Shown piece by piece: positions 52,370-60,902 of a DNA stretch of 64,000 nucleotides; position 1 is the first letter of the stretch; every line of letters starts with the position of its first letter. A model generated the notes under the pieces. That model searched no databases. It worked only from the letters and a program-made list of their open reading frames with translations, and was not told the origin of the DNA. The DNA is from Aeromicrobium sp. IC_218. Its GTDB lineage: Bacteria; Actinomycetota; Actinomycetes; Propionibacteriales; Nocardioidaceae. The stretch is taken from assembly GCF_004336805.1 (NCBI RefSeq), contig NZ_SJXM01000012.1, positions 37,571-101,570 of the forward strand. Reading direction: 5' to 3'. The translations under genes were made by a program, and so were the position numbers.

Positions 52370-53242
52370 ATGGCTCTTCCTCCCTTCTCCTTCGGCGGTG
52401 CCCGCGCCGTCGTCACCGGTGCCGCTAGCGGCATGGGCGAGCAGATGGCGCTCCAGCTCGCCGACCGCGGCACCCACCTGGTGCTCGTGGACCGGGACGG
52501 GCCGCGGCTCGATGACGTCGCGCGCCGCCTGCGCACGGCCCACCCGGCGCTCGAGGTGACCACCCACGTAGCCGACCTGGCCGACGCGGACGCCGTGCAG
52601 GCGCTCGCCGCGGACGTCCTGGCCGCGTCCGACCGGCTCGACCTGCTGGTCAACAACGCGGGCGTCGCGCTGGGCGGTGGGTTCCTCGACGTCACCAAGG
52701 AGGAGTTCGACTGGGTGATGGCGATCAACTTCCAGGCCCCGGTCGACCTGACCCGCGCGCTCCTGCCCGCGCTGCTGCGCTCGTCCGGTGGCCACGTGGT
52801 CAACGTGTCCAGCCTGTTCGGGCTCATCGGCCCGGCCGGGCAGTCGGCGTACTCGTCGAGCAAGTACGCGATCCGCGGCTTCAGCGAGGTGCTGCGCCAC
52901 GAGCTCGAGCCGCACGGCGTCGGCGTCACCACGGTGCACCCCGGAGGCATCAAGACCCGCATCGCCGAGACGGCGCGGGTCGCCGCCAGCGCCACGGAGG
53001 AGGAGGCGGCCCGCGGCAAGCGCGCCTTCGCCAAGCTGCTGACCTACCCGGCCGACAAGGCCGCCGCCCAGATCCTGCGTGGCGTCGAGCGGCGCAAGGC
53101 GCGCGTGCTCATCGCCTACTCCGCCGTGGTGCCGGACGTGCTGGCCCGGCTCATGCCCACGGGCTACGGACGCGTGCTGGGCACGGTCGTGAAGGCGCCC
53201 ACCGCGACGCGCGCGCCGGAGCCGGCCGAGCCGGTGGCCTGA
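52370..53242 (+). CDS. SDR-family oxidoreductase
   Basis: 290 residues. TGAASGMG, NNAGV, catalytic Ser in NVSSLFG and YSSSK. The extended C-terminus (about 230-290) with LPTGYGRVLG-like sequence is typical of the classical SDR group found with BVMOs in mycobacteria (acidic-induced mymA-like operons). It lies 14 nt after the monooxygenase and is likely cotranscribed; it may oxidise an alcohol to the ketone used by the monooxygenase. Confidence 0.87.
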   Translation: MALPPFSFGGARAVVTGAASGMGEQMALQLADRGTHLVLVDRDGPRLDDVARRLRTAHPALEVTTHVADLADADAVQALAADVLAASDRLDLLVNNAGVALGGGFLDVTKEEFDWVMAINFQAPVDLTRALLPALLRSSGGHVVNVSSLFGLIGPAGQSAYSSSKYAIRGFSEVLRHELEPHGVGVTTVHPGGIKTRIAETARVAASATEEEAARGKRAFAKLLTYPADKAAAQILRGVERRKARVLIAYSAVVPDVLARLMPTGYGRVLGTVVKAPTATRAPEPAEPVA

Positions 53243-53246
53243 GCGG

Positions 53247-53591
53247 CTAGTCGCCCTCGGCGCCCCAGCCGTCGTACTCGCCACCGTCGACGTGGGCGGC
53301 CAGCGACTCGAAGAACGTCCGCGCCTCGGGGACGGTGGAGGCGTCGACCGGCAGGTCCGCGCGGCTGGCGACGATGCCGTGGCCCGACGCGACGGCCGCG
53401 ACGTCCCACCCGGCGTGCCGGGCCCGCGCCTCCAGGAAGCGCTGGCCGGCGGCGTCGGCGCAGTAGAGGAAGTGCTCCCACAGCCGCGGCCGCGTCAGGT
53501 CCACCCGCAGGCGGACGAGCTGGGCGAGGGTCGCGTCGTCCCCGGCGTGCCCGGTGACCGGGGCCGGCGGGCGGCGCTTGAACAGTCCCAT
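53247..53591 (-). CDS. RraB-like (ribonuclease E inhibitor B) small protein
   Basis: 114 residues from the ATG at 53591. The fold signature LWEHFLYCADAAGQRFLEARARHAGW and the acidic GGEYDGWGAEGD tail match the RraB/DUF695-type domain, which in E. coli binds RNase E. Leaderless: TAGGGT lies 8 nt upstream. In actinobacteria these short proteins are uncharacterised. Convergent with the SDR gene, 4 nt away, and divergent from tig. Confidence 0.75.
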   Translation of the reverse strand: MGLFKRRPPAPVTGHAGDDATLAQLVRLRVDLTRPRLWEHFLYCADAAGQRFLEARARHAGWDVAAVASGHGIVASRADLPVDASTVPEARTFFESLAAHVDGGEYDGWGAEGD

Positions 53592-53599
53592 GGCGCGCG

Positions 53600-53605
53600 A
53601 CCCTA
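53600..53605 (-). promoter_or_regulatory. -10 box of leaderless RraB-like gene
   Basis: TAGGGT on the minus strand, 8 nt before the ATG at 53591. Confidence 0.45.
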
Positions 53606-53729
53606 GCGCCGTCCGGTGCCGCGCGGGCCGGATTCGGCCCGTCCGTCCGGTCCCGTACACTGGATCGTCGCCCGTGTGAGCCGAGATTCCACGGCGCCCG
53701 AACGCATCCGACCAACAGGAGTCCACATC

Positions 53730-55088
53730 GTGAAGAGCAGCACCGAAACGCTGAGCCCCACCCGGGTCAAGCTCACCATCGAGGTGCCCTTCGACGAGTT
53801 CCAGCCGAGCCTCGACGCGGCGTACCGCTCGATCGGCTCGCAGGTCACCGTCCCCGGCTTCCGCAAGGGCAAGATCCCCGCCGCGATCATCGACCAGCGC
53901 GTCGGCCGTGCCGCCGTGCTCGACGAGGCGATCAACAGCGCGCTCCCGAACTGGTACAACGAGGCCGTGCAGGAGCAGGACCTCATGCCGCTCAGCCAGC
54001 CCGAGATCGACCTCACCAAGTTCAACGACGGCGAGCCGATCGAGATCACCGCCGAGCTGGACGTCCGCCCGGCCATCGAGCTGCCCGACATCTCCTCGAT
54101 CGAGGTCACCGTCGAGACGGCCGAGGTCGCGGATGCCGACGTCGACGAGCAGGTCGACGGCCTGCGCGAGCGCTTCGCCACCTTCACCGAGGTCGACCGC
54201 GCCGCCGCCGAGGGCGACGCGCTGACGATCGACCTGTCCGCGGCCAAGGACGGCGAGCCGATCGAGGCCGCGCAGGCCGACGGCATGCCCTACACGGTCG
54301 GCAAGATCACGATGCTCGACGGCCTCGACGAGGCCGTCCAGGGCCTCAAGGCCGGCGAGAGCGCGACCTTCTCCACCCAGCTCGCCGGTGGCGACCTGGC
54401 CGGCGAGGAGGTCGAGGTGACCGTCACGGTCAAGGACGTCAAGGAGCAGCACCTGCCCGAGCTCGACGAGGAGTTCGCGCAGATGGCGTCGGAGTTCGAC
54501 ACCGTCGAGGAGCTGCGCGCCGACCTGGTCGAGCGCCTCACGCGCGGCAAGCGCCTGGAGCAGGCCGCCGAGGCCCGCGACGCGGTGCTCGAGAAGATCG
54601 TCGAGCAGATCGAGGTCCCGCTGCCCGAGGACCTGGTCACCTCCGAGATCGGCGCCCGCCGTCAGCAGATGGAGGCCGAGCTGGCCGGCATCGGCATGAC
54701 GCTCGAGGACTACCTGAAGGACCAGGAGAACGGCCAGACGGTCGAGGAGTTCGAGGCCGAGCTCGACCGCAACGTCCGCGACGCGATCGTGGCCCAGTTC
54801 GTCCTGGACGAGATCATCCGCCGCGACGAGATCCAGGTCGACGACGCCGAGCTGACGCAGCACATCCTGCGTCGCGCGCAGCAGTCCGGCCAGGACCCGC
54901 AGTCGTTCATCCAGCACATCATGGAGCACAACCACGTGCCCGAGATGATGAACGAGGTCATGCGCGGCAAGGCCCTGGCCCAGCTGGTCGAGAACGCCAA
55001 GGTCGTCGACGGCAACGGCGACAGCCTCGACCTGGCCCGCCTGCAGGCCGACGGCTCGTACGCCGACGAGGAGTCGACCGAGGCCTGA
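53730..55088 (+). CDS. tig: Trigger factor, ribosome-associated chaperone and prolyl isomerase
   Basis: 452 residues from the GTG at 53730 with ACAGGAG upstream. The N-terminal ribosome-binding domain (1-about 110) has GFRKGKIP, the ribosome-docking signature. The FKBP-type PPIase domain covers about 150-235 and the C-terminal helical arms about 250-430; the tail is acidic. It binds nascent chains at the exit tunnel. A TACACT -10 lies about 70 nt upstream, giving a real leader. In mycobacteria it directly precedes clpP1P2; here six genes lie between. Confidence 0.97.
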   Translation: MKSSTETLSPTRVKLTIEVPFDEFQPSLDAAYRSIGSQVTVPGFRKGKIPAAIIDQRVGRAAVLDEAINSALPNWYNEAVQEQDLMPLSQPEIDLTKFNDGEPIEITAELDVRPAIELPDISSIEVTVETAEVADADVDEQVDGLRERFATFTEVDRAAAEGDALTIDLSAAKDGEPIEAAQADGMPYTVGKITMLDGLDEAVQGLKAGESATFSTQLAGGDLAGEEVEVTVTVKDVKEQHLPELDEEFAQMASEFDTVEELRADLVERLTRGKRLEQAAEARDAVLEKIVEQIEVPLPEDLVTSEIGARRQQMEAELAGIGMTLEDYLKDQENGQTVEEFEAELDRNVRDAIVAQFVLDEIIRRDEIQVDDAELTQHILRRAQQSGQDPQSFIQHIMEHNHVPEMMNEVMRGKALAQLVENAKVVDGNGDSLDLARLQADGSYADEESTEA

Positions 55089-55103
55089 TCCTCGCCGCAT
55101 CTC

Positions 55104-55139
55104 ACGAAGGGAACCTCGCTCGCGCGGGGTTCCCTTCGT
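55104..55139 (+). terminator. Terminator after tig
   Basis: ACGAAGGGAACC and GGTTCCCTTCGT form a perfect 12-bp stem with a 12-nt loop, 15 nt after the stop. Confidence 0.8.
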
Positions 55140-55165
55140 CGTTCCCGGCGGGCAGGATGACCGCC

Positions 55166-56218
55166 ATGCCCGCCCGCACCCCCGACGCGCTCGCCTGGCT
55201 CGCCGACCAGGGGGAGCGGCGCCTGCTGCCCCGCGTGCGCGACGCCCACCTCGGGCTCGCCGACCGGCTGCTCGCCCCCGTCCCGCCGCTGCGTCACCTG
55301 CACGAGTCGGCGGCCGGCACCGCGTACGCCGCGGGGTCCCGGGGGTTGCGCGGGTCGGCCGCCGGCCTGCGGCTGCTGGGCCGGCACGGCGTCGGTCCCC
55401 GCCTCGACGGACGCGCGTCCGGCCTGCTGGCCGCGCTCGACGCGCTCGACCCGGCCGCGCCGCTCGGCCCCACGATGACGGTCCGCGCCGACGGACGCGA
55501 CGTCCCGCTCCGGCCGGACGCGCTCGCCGCCGCCTTCCCGCGCCCGAGCGGGCACGTCGTCGTGCTCGTCCACGGCCTGCTCGAGCACGACGGGTCCTGG
55601 GGCCCGGGCTCGGGCGCCTGCTACCCGGCCGCCGTCGCCGCGCGTACCGCGGCGACGCCGGTCGTCGTCCGCTACGCCACCGGGCGCGCGCCCGGCGAGA
55701 CCGGACGTGAGCTGGCCGGCCTGCTGACGTCCCTCGTGGGTGCCTGGCCCGGCGGCGTCACGCGGCTGAGCCTGGTCGGCCACGGCCTGGGCGGACGCGT
55801 CGTCCAGGCCGCGGCGCGGCACGGGCTGGCCTCGGCGGCCGACTGGCCGGCCCTGGTCCGCGAGGTCGTGCTGCTCGGCGAGCCCGAGTCCGGGGCGCCG
55901 GGGGAGAAGCTGGCCCGGCTCGCCGAGCCGCTGCGTCCCGCACCGGCCCGAGCGCTCGGCGCCGGCCGCGCGGCCCTGCTCGTCGGTACCCTCACCCCGA
56001 CGGCGGTGGAGGGGGCCGACGCCGTCACCGCCTGGGGTCCCGACCGTCGCGCGGTCGCCCCGCTCCCACGCACCACCGTCCACGTCGCCCGGCGTCCCGG
56101 GCACCGCCTGCTGCACGACCCGCGCGTCGCCGACCTGCTCGTCAGGTGGCTCGGCCCGCGTCCTGCGCCCATGCTGGGCCCCACCCCGACCGAAGGAGAA
56201 CCAGATGGCCGAGCGTGA
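55166..56218 (+). CDS. Alpha/beta-hydrolase fold protein with missing nucleophile
   Basis: 350 residues from the ATG at 55166, which has GGCAGGA 8 nt upstream. The central domain has the oxyanion segment VLVHGLLEHDGSW (about 134-146), and the elbow reads G205-H-G207-L-G-G, where a serine is expected at 207 (GHSxGG). Two later candidate acid/His positions can be seen, but without the nucleophile it is probably not a classical esterase. About 120 residues precede the fold. It overlaps the SRPBCC gene by 14 nt. See findings. Confidence 0.75.
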   Translation: MPARTPDALAWLADQGERRLLPRVRDAHLGLADRLLAPVPPLRHLHESAAGTAYAAGSRGLRGSAAGLRLLGRHGVGPRLDGRASGLLAALDALDPAAPLGPTMTVRADGRDVPLRPDALAAAFPRPSGHVVVLVHGLLEHDGSWGPGSGACYPAAVAARTAATPVVVRYATGRAPGETGRELAGLLTSLVGAWPGGVTRLSLVGHGLGGRVVQAAARHGLASAADWPALVREVVLLGEPESGAPGEKLARLAEPLRPAPARALGAGRAALLVGTLTPTAVEGADAVTAWGPDRRAVAPLPRTTVHVARRPGHRLLHDPRVADLLVRWLGPRPAPMLGPTPTEGEPDGRA

Positions 56219-56678
56219 GCTCATCGAGGCGAGCACCGAGGTCGACGCGTCGCCCGCGTCGGTGTGGGAGGTGGTCGCCGACCTGCGCCGCATGGGCGAG
56301 CGCAGCCCGCAGTGCAAGAAGATGTTCATCCTGCGCGGCCCGGTCAGCGAGGGCACGGTCACGGTCAACCTCAACAACCGCGGCCCGCTGTGGTGGCCCA
56401 CGACGTCGAAGGTCACCCGGTTCGAGCGCGAGCGCGTGCTCGCCTTCCACGTGCCGATCAACGGCACGACGTGGACGTACGAGCTCGAGCCGACCGCCAC
56501 CGGCACCCGCCTGACCGAGAGCCGCCGGGTGAAGGCGCCGGGCAAGGCGATCTCGAACTTCCTGATCAACCGCTTCATGGGCGGGGTGCCCGCCTTCGAG
56601 GCCGAGCTGCAGCGCGGCATCGAGGACACCCTGGCCCGGATCAAGGCCGAGGCCGAGCGCGCGCCTACCACCGCGTAA
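56205..56678 (+). CDS. SRPBCC/polyketide-cyclase-like ligand-binding protein
   Basis: 157 residues. It opens with IEASTEVDASPASVWEVVADLRRMGERSP, the typical helix-grip start, and ends in a long helix (about 125-150). Such START-like proteins bind hydrophobic ligands in a deep pocket. GAAGGAG ribosome site inside the end of the previous gene, and a 14-nt overlap with it, mean that the two are translated together and may act on the same hydrophobic molecule. Confidence 0.85.
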   Translation: MAERELIEASTEVDASPASVWEVVADLRRMGERSPQCKKMFILRGPVSEGTVTVNLNNRGPLWWPTTSKVTRFERERVLAFHVPINGTTWTYELEPTATGTRLTESRRVKAPGKAISNFLINRFMGGVPAFEAELQRGIEDTLARIKAEAERAPTTA

Positions 56679-56759
56679 GGTGGGCGGGCCGTCGCGACGC
56701 CGCGACGGCGCACGCCCCCGATCGACGGCACCCGCCTGATCCACCAAGGAGCACCACCC

Positions 56760-57722
56760 ATGACGAAGCTGAAGCTCGCCGCGGCAGTCCTCGCCGCCGG
56801 CACCCTGCTGGGTGCCTGCAGCGGCACGGGCCAGGAGGAGACCGGCGCGTCCACCGAGACCGGCGACCTGACCTACGCGGTCATCACGCACGCCGCCGCC
56901 GGCGACACGTTCTGGGACCGGGTCAAGTCCGGCGCCGAGCGCGCGGGCGACGACTACGGCGTCAGCGTCGACTACTCCAGCTCGAACGACCCGGCCGAGC
57001 AGTCCCAGCTCATCGACAACGCGGTGGCCAAGGACGTCGACGGCATCGTGGTGTCGATGGCCAACCCCGAGGGCCTGCAGTCCAGCATCGAGAAGGCCGT
57101 CGCGGCGGGCGTCCCCGTCGTGACGATCAACTCCGGCCAGGAGAGCTCGAAGGCGTTCGGCGCCATCACGCACATCGGCCAGTCCGAGACGATCGCCGGC
57201 ACCGAGACCGGCGAGCAGCTCAAGGCCGCCGGCTGGAAGAACGCCCTGTGCGTCATCCACGAGGCCGGCAACGTCGGCCACGAGGCCCGTTGCAAGGCGG
57301 CGGCCGAGGCGCTCGGCGCGAAGATGACCAACCTGCAGGTCGACGGCACCAACGACGCCGAGGTCAAGGCCACGATCAAGGCCAAGCTGCAGTCCGACAC
57401 GAGCATCGACGGCGTCCTGACCCTCAGCGGCCAGTACGGCATCGACGCGGTCGGCGCGGTCGACGAGGCCGGCTCGCAGGCCCAGGTCGCGACGTTCGAC
57501 ATCACCGAGGACGTCATCACGGCGATCGAGGACGGCTCGATCCTGTTCGCGGTCGACCAGCAGCCCTACGTCCAGGGCTACCTCGGCGTGACCACGCTGT
57601 ACCTCAAGGACATCAACGGCAACGACGTCGGCGGCGGCCAGCCGGTCAACTCGGGCCCGGCCTTCGTCACCAAGGAGAACGTCGGCCAGGTCGCGGAGTT
57701 CGCCAAGAACGGCACGCGCTGA
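56760..57722 (+). CDS. Sugar ABC transporter substrate-binding lipoprotein
   Basis: 320 residues. Lipoprotein signal LLGACS with the lipid Cys at 20, then a periplasmic-binding-protein type 1 (Peripla_BP_4) domain beginning LTYAVITHAAAGDTFWDRVKSGAE. It is the ribose/fructose/inositol-type family. It leads a three-gene operon with its permease and ATPase. The sugar cannot be told from sequence; the type resembles FrcB. AAGGAG ribosome site. Confidence 0.9.
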   Translation: MTKLKLAAAVLAAGTLLGACSGTGQEETGASTETGDLTYAVITHAAAGDTFWDRVKSGAERAGDDYGVSVDYSSSNDPAEQSQLIDNAVAKDVDGIVVSMANPEGLQSSIEKAVAAGVPVVTINSGQESSKAFGAITHIGQSETIAGTETGEQLKAAGWKNALCVIHEAGNVGHEARCKAAAEALGAKMTNLQVDGTNDAEVKATIKAKLQSDTSIDGVLTLSGQYGIDAVGAVDEAGSQAQVATFDITEDVITAIEDGSILFAVDQQPYVQGYLGVTTLYLKDINGNDVGGGQPVNSGPAFVTKENVGQVAEFAKNGTR

Positions 57723-57725
57723 CGC

Positions 57726-58748
57726 ATGACCGACGCCTCGCTCACGTCGAGCACCTCGCCGGTCCGCCGCCTGCTCGCCCGTCCCACGACGGGCGCGTGG
57801 GTGGCGGCCGTCGTCGTGCTCGTGTTCTTCAGCGTCCAGACCGACACCTTCATGACCGCCGCCGGCGCCGGCGTGTGGCTGGAGTCTGCCTCGCGGTTCG
57901 GCATCATGGCCGTCGCGGTGGCGCTGCTCATGATCGGCGGTGAGTTCGACCTCTCGGCCGGCGTCATGACCGGCTTCACCGCGCTGTGGGTGGGCGTCTG
58001 CACGACGCAGTACGGGCTCAACGTGTGGGTCGCGGTGCTGCTCTCGCTCGTCGTCGCGCTGGCCGTCGGAGCGCTCAACGGCGTGCTCGTCGTCCGCACC
58101 GGGCTGCCGAGCTTCATCATCACGCTGGGCACGTTCTTCGTGCTGCAGGGCGTCGACCTGGCCGTCACCAAGGCGCTCACGGGCGAGGTCGCGATCCAGG
58201 GCATGACGAAGGTGCCGTACTACGACTCGGTGCAGCCGATCTTCGGCGGCTCGGTCGAGATCGGTGGCGGGACGTTCTACGTCTCGATCCTGTGGTGGCT
58301 GGCGTTCACCGCCCTGGCCAGCTGGGTGCTGCTGCGCACGCGCGCCGGCAACTGGATCTTCGCCGTCGGCGGCGACCTGCCCGCGGCCCGCGCGGTCGGC
58401 GTCCCGATCATCAAGACCAAGATCGGCCTGTTCATGCTCACCGCGGGCGCCGGCTGGCTGGTCGGCATGATCTCGCTGTTCCGCACGTCCACCGTGCAGG
58501 CGAACACCGGCGTCGGCCAGGAGTTCATCTACATCATCTGCGCCGTGGTCGGTGGCTGCCTCATGACCGGCGGCTACGGCTCGGCGGTCGGCGCGTCCCT
58601 CGGCGCGCTCATCTACGGCATGACGTTCATGGGCATCAACGCGGCCCAGTGGGACAACAACTGGCTGCGCACGTTCCTCGGCGCGATGCTGCTCGGTGCC
58701 GTGCTCATCAACCTGTGGGTGCGCAAGCAGGCGGAGGCGACCCGATGA
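57726..58748 (+). CDS. Sugar ABC transporter permease (BPD_transp_2)
   Basis: 340 residues, about ten membrane helices. [18 protein letters not shown] and the EAxxG-like cytoplasmic loop ([24 protein letters not shown]) are the features of the RbsC/FrcC family. It forms a homodimer. The ATG lies 3 nt after the upstream stop; its stop overlaps the ATPase start by 4 nt. Confidence 0.92.
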   Translation: MTDASLTSSTSPVRRLLARPTTGAWVAAVVVLVFFSVQTDTFMTAAGAGVWLESASRFGIMAVAVALLMIGGEFDLSAGVMTGFTALWVGVCTTQYGLNVWVAVLLSLVVALAVGALNGVLVVRTGLPSFIITLGTFFVLQGVDLAVTKALTGEVAIQGMTKVPYYDSVQPIFGGSVEIGGGTFYVSILWWLAFTALASWVLLRTRAGNWIFAVGGDLPAARAVGVPIIKTKIGLFMLTAGAGWLVGMISLFRTSTVQANTGVGQEFIYIICAVVGGCLMTGGYGSAVGASLGALIYGMTFMGINAAQWDNNWLRTFLGAMLLGAVLINLWVRKQAEATR

Positions 58749-59557
58749 CCACTCCCTTGATCGAGGTCCGCGAGATCGGCAAGCGCTACGGCGGGGTCAC
58801 CGCGCTGGAGGGCGTCTCGACGACCGTCCACGCCGGCGAGGTCACCTGCGTGCTGGGCGACAACGGCGCGGGCAAGTCGACGTTCATCAAGATCCTGTCC
58901 GGCGCCCACCAGCACACCGACGGCGAGCTGCTCGTCGACGGCGAGCCCACGTCGTTCGCCAACCCGCGTGCGGCGCTGAACGCCGGCATCGCGACCGTCT
59001 ACCAGGACCTCGCGGTCGTCGGGCTCATGCCGGTGTGGCGCAACTTCTTCCTCGGCTCCGAGCTCACGAAGGGCCGCGGCCCGTTCCGCCGCCTCGACGT
59101 CGAGCGCATGAAGCGCGTGACCCTGGACGAGATGGCGTCCATGGGCATCCAGCTGCGCGACGTCGACCAGCCGATCGGGACGCTGTCGGGCGGCGAGCGC
59201 CAGTGCGTGGCCATCGCCCGCGCCGCGTACTTCGGCGCGCGCGTGCTGATCCTGGACGAGCCGACCGCCGCGCTGGGCGTCAAGCAGTCCGGCGTCGTGC
59301 TGCGTAACGTCGCCGCGGCGCGTGAGCGGGGCCTGGGCGTCGTGCTCATCACGCACAACCCGCACCACGCCTACCCGGTCGGCGACCGCTTCCTGCTGCT
59401 GCGCCGCGGGCGCAGCATGGGCGAGTACGCCAAGGCCGACATCACGCTCGAGGAGCTCACCTCGATGATGTCCGGCGGCGCCGAGATGGAGGCGCTGACG
59501 CACGAGCTGCAGCGGCCCGGAGCGCCGGTCGTGGCGCCCGCGTCCGACGAGGCCTGA
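58745..59557 (+). CDS. Sugar ABC transporter ATP-binding protein (single domain, FrcA type)
   Basis: 270 residues. Walker [10 protein letters not shown], signature LSGGERQC, Walker [13 protein letters not shown], and the H-loop ITHNPHHAY. The single ABC domain makes it FrcA-like rather than the double-domain RbsA type. It energises uptake of the sugar bound by the first gene's product. Last gene of the operon, 73 bp before clpP1. Confidence 0.93.
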   Translation: MTTPLIEVREIGKRYGGVTALEGVSTTVHAGEVTCVLGDNGAGKSTFIKILSGAHQHTDGELLVDGEPTSFANPRAALNAGIATVYQDLAVVGLMPVWRNFFLGSELTKGRGPFRRLDVERMKRVTLDEMASMGIQLRDVDQPIGTLSGGERQCVAIARAAYFGARVLILDEPTAALGVKQSGVVLRNVAAARERGLGVVLITHNPHHAYPVGDRFLLLRRGRSMGEYAKADITLEELTSMMSGGAEMEALTHELQRPGAPVVAPASDEA

Positions 59558-59565
59558 GCGTCGTC

Positions 59566-59579
59566 TGCCGACAGCGAAC
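59566..59579. promoter_or_regulatory. Possible ClgR site upstream of clpP1
   Basis: TGC-CGACA-GCGAAC resembles the ClgR activator consensus (CGC-N5-GCGAAC) with one mismatch, in the short gap before clpP1P2, which ClgR controls in other actinobacteria. Confidence 0.35.
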
Positions 59580-59617
59580 AGGCGCGGGTCTCGCGTGTGT
59601 TCGGGAGGGTGGCCGTC

Positions 59618-59623
59618 TAGGGT
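59618..59623 (+). promoter_or_regulatory. -10 box of leaderless clpP1 promoter
   Basis: TAGGGT, 7 nt before the GTG at 59631. Confidence 0.5.
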
Positions 59624-59630
59624 CGACAAC

Positions 59631-60245
59631 GTGAACCCTGAGACGACACCCCGCATGGCCGCCGACGCCGGCCCCTCGGACCTCGACGGCCACATCTACA
59701 ACCGTCTGCTGAAGGAGCGCATCGTCTTCCTCGGCTCGGAGGTGCGCGACCAGAACGCGAACGCGATCTGTGCGCAGATGCTGCTGCTGAACGCCGAGGA
59801 CCCGACGGCCGACATCTTCCTGTACATCAACAGCCCCGGTGGCTCGGTCGACGCCGGCATGGCGATCTACGACACCATGCAGTTCATCTCGAACGACGTC
59901 GCGACCGTGGGCATGGGCCTGGCCGCCTCCATGGGCCAGTTCCTGCTCGCCGCCGGCACCAAGGGCAAGCGCTACGCCCTGCCGCACGCGCGCATCATGA
60001 TGCACCAGCCCTCGGGCGGCATCGGCGGCTCGGCCTCCGACATCCGCATCCAGGCCGAGCAGAGCAAGCTGCTCAAGAAGCAGCTCACCGAGCTGCAGGC
60101 TCAGCACACCGGCCAGAGCGTCGAGCAGATCGACCTCGACTCCGACCGCGACCGCTGGTTCACCCCGGCGCAGGCGAAGGAGTACGGCTTCATCGACCAC
60201 GTGGTCACCCGCGCGGCCGACGTCACGACAGGAGAAGTGCAGTGA
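59631..60245 (+). CDS. clpP1: ATP-dependent Clp protease proteolytic subunit 1
   Basis: 204 residues from the GTG at 59631, chosen from the -10 spacing; an internal ATG at 59655 remains possible. Catalytic S100 (GLAASMGQF), H125 (MMHQP) and the Asp in the DRDRWF region. The YINSPGGSV and [11 protein letters not shown] strands are typical. It forms a mixed heptamer ring stack with ClpP2 in actinobacteria, served by ClpX or ClpC. Its stop overlaps the clpP2 start (GTGA). Confidence 0.95.
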   Translation: MNPETTPRMAADAGPSDLDGHIYNRLLKERIVFLGSEVRDQNANAICAQMLLLNAEDPTADIFLYINSPGGSVDAGMAIYDTMQFISNDVATVGMGLAASMGQFLLAAGTKGKRYALPHARIMMHQPSGGIGGSASDIRIQAEQSKLLKKQLTELQAQHTGQSVEQIDLDSDRDRWFTPAQAKEYGFIDHVVTRAADVTTGEVQ

Positions 60246-60844
60246 GCTACTACATCCCGCAGTGGGAGGAGCGCACCTCCTACGGCTTCCGCCGCATCGA
60301 CCCGTACGCGAAGCTCTTCGAGGACCGGATCATCTTCGTCGGCACCCCGATCAGCGACGACGTCGCCAACGCCGTCATGGCCCAGCTGCTGTGCCTGCAG
60401 CAGATGGACCCCGACCGCGACATCCAGCTGTACATCAACAGCCCGGGTGGCTCGTTCACCGCGATGACGGCGATCTACGACACGATGCGCTACCTCAAGC
60501 CGGACGTGCAGACCGTGTGCCTCGGCCAGGCCGCCTCGGCCGCCGCGGTGCTGCTGGCCGCCGGCACGCCGGGCAAGCGCTACGCGCTGCCGAACAGCCG
60601 CATCCTCATCCACCAGCCCTACACCGAGGGCACCGGCGGACAGATCTCGGACCTGGAGATCCAGGCCAACGAGATCCTGCGCATGCGTGAGCTGCTGGAG
60701 TCGATGCTGTCCGAGGCGACCGGCAAGGACGCCAGCGAGATCAGCCGCGACGTCGAGCGCGACAAGATCCTGACCGCCGAGCAGGCCGTCGAGTACGGCA
60801 TCGTCGACCAGGTCTTCGACTCGCTCAAGGTGCCGGCCGTCTGA
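60242..60844 (+). CDS. clpP2: ATP-dependent Clp protease proteolytic subunit 2
   Basis: 200 residues, GTG start overlapping the clpP1 stop by 4 nt. Catalytic S99 ([11 protein letters not shown]) and H124 (ILIHQPYT). The N-terminus [14 protein letters not shown] is the typical actinobacterial ClpP2 start, with a propeptide that is trimmed. It pairs with ClpP1. ClpX, usually the next gene, is not found before the window ends. Confidence 0.95.
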   Translation: MSYYIPQWEERTSYGFRRIDPYAKLFEDRIIFVGTPISDDVANAVMAQLLCLQQMDPDRDIQLYINSPGGSFTAMTAIYDTMRYLKPDVQTVCLGQAASAAAVLLAAGTPGKRYALPNSRILIHQPYTEGTGGQISDLEIQANEILRMRELLESMLSEATGKDASEISRDVERDKILTAEQAVEYGIVDQVFDSLKVPAV

Positions 60845-60863
60845 GCCGAGCCACACCGAACGA

Positions 60864-60896
60864 AGGGCCCCGGACGTCACCGACGTCCGGGGCCCT
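60864..60896. terminator. Bidirectional terminator between clpP2 and aminotransferase gene
   Basis: AGGGCCCCGGACGTC and its exact reverse complement around ACC: a 15-bp perfect stem between convergent genes. Confidence 0.85.
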
Positions 60897-60902
60897 CGTG
60901 CG

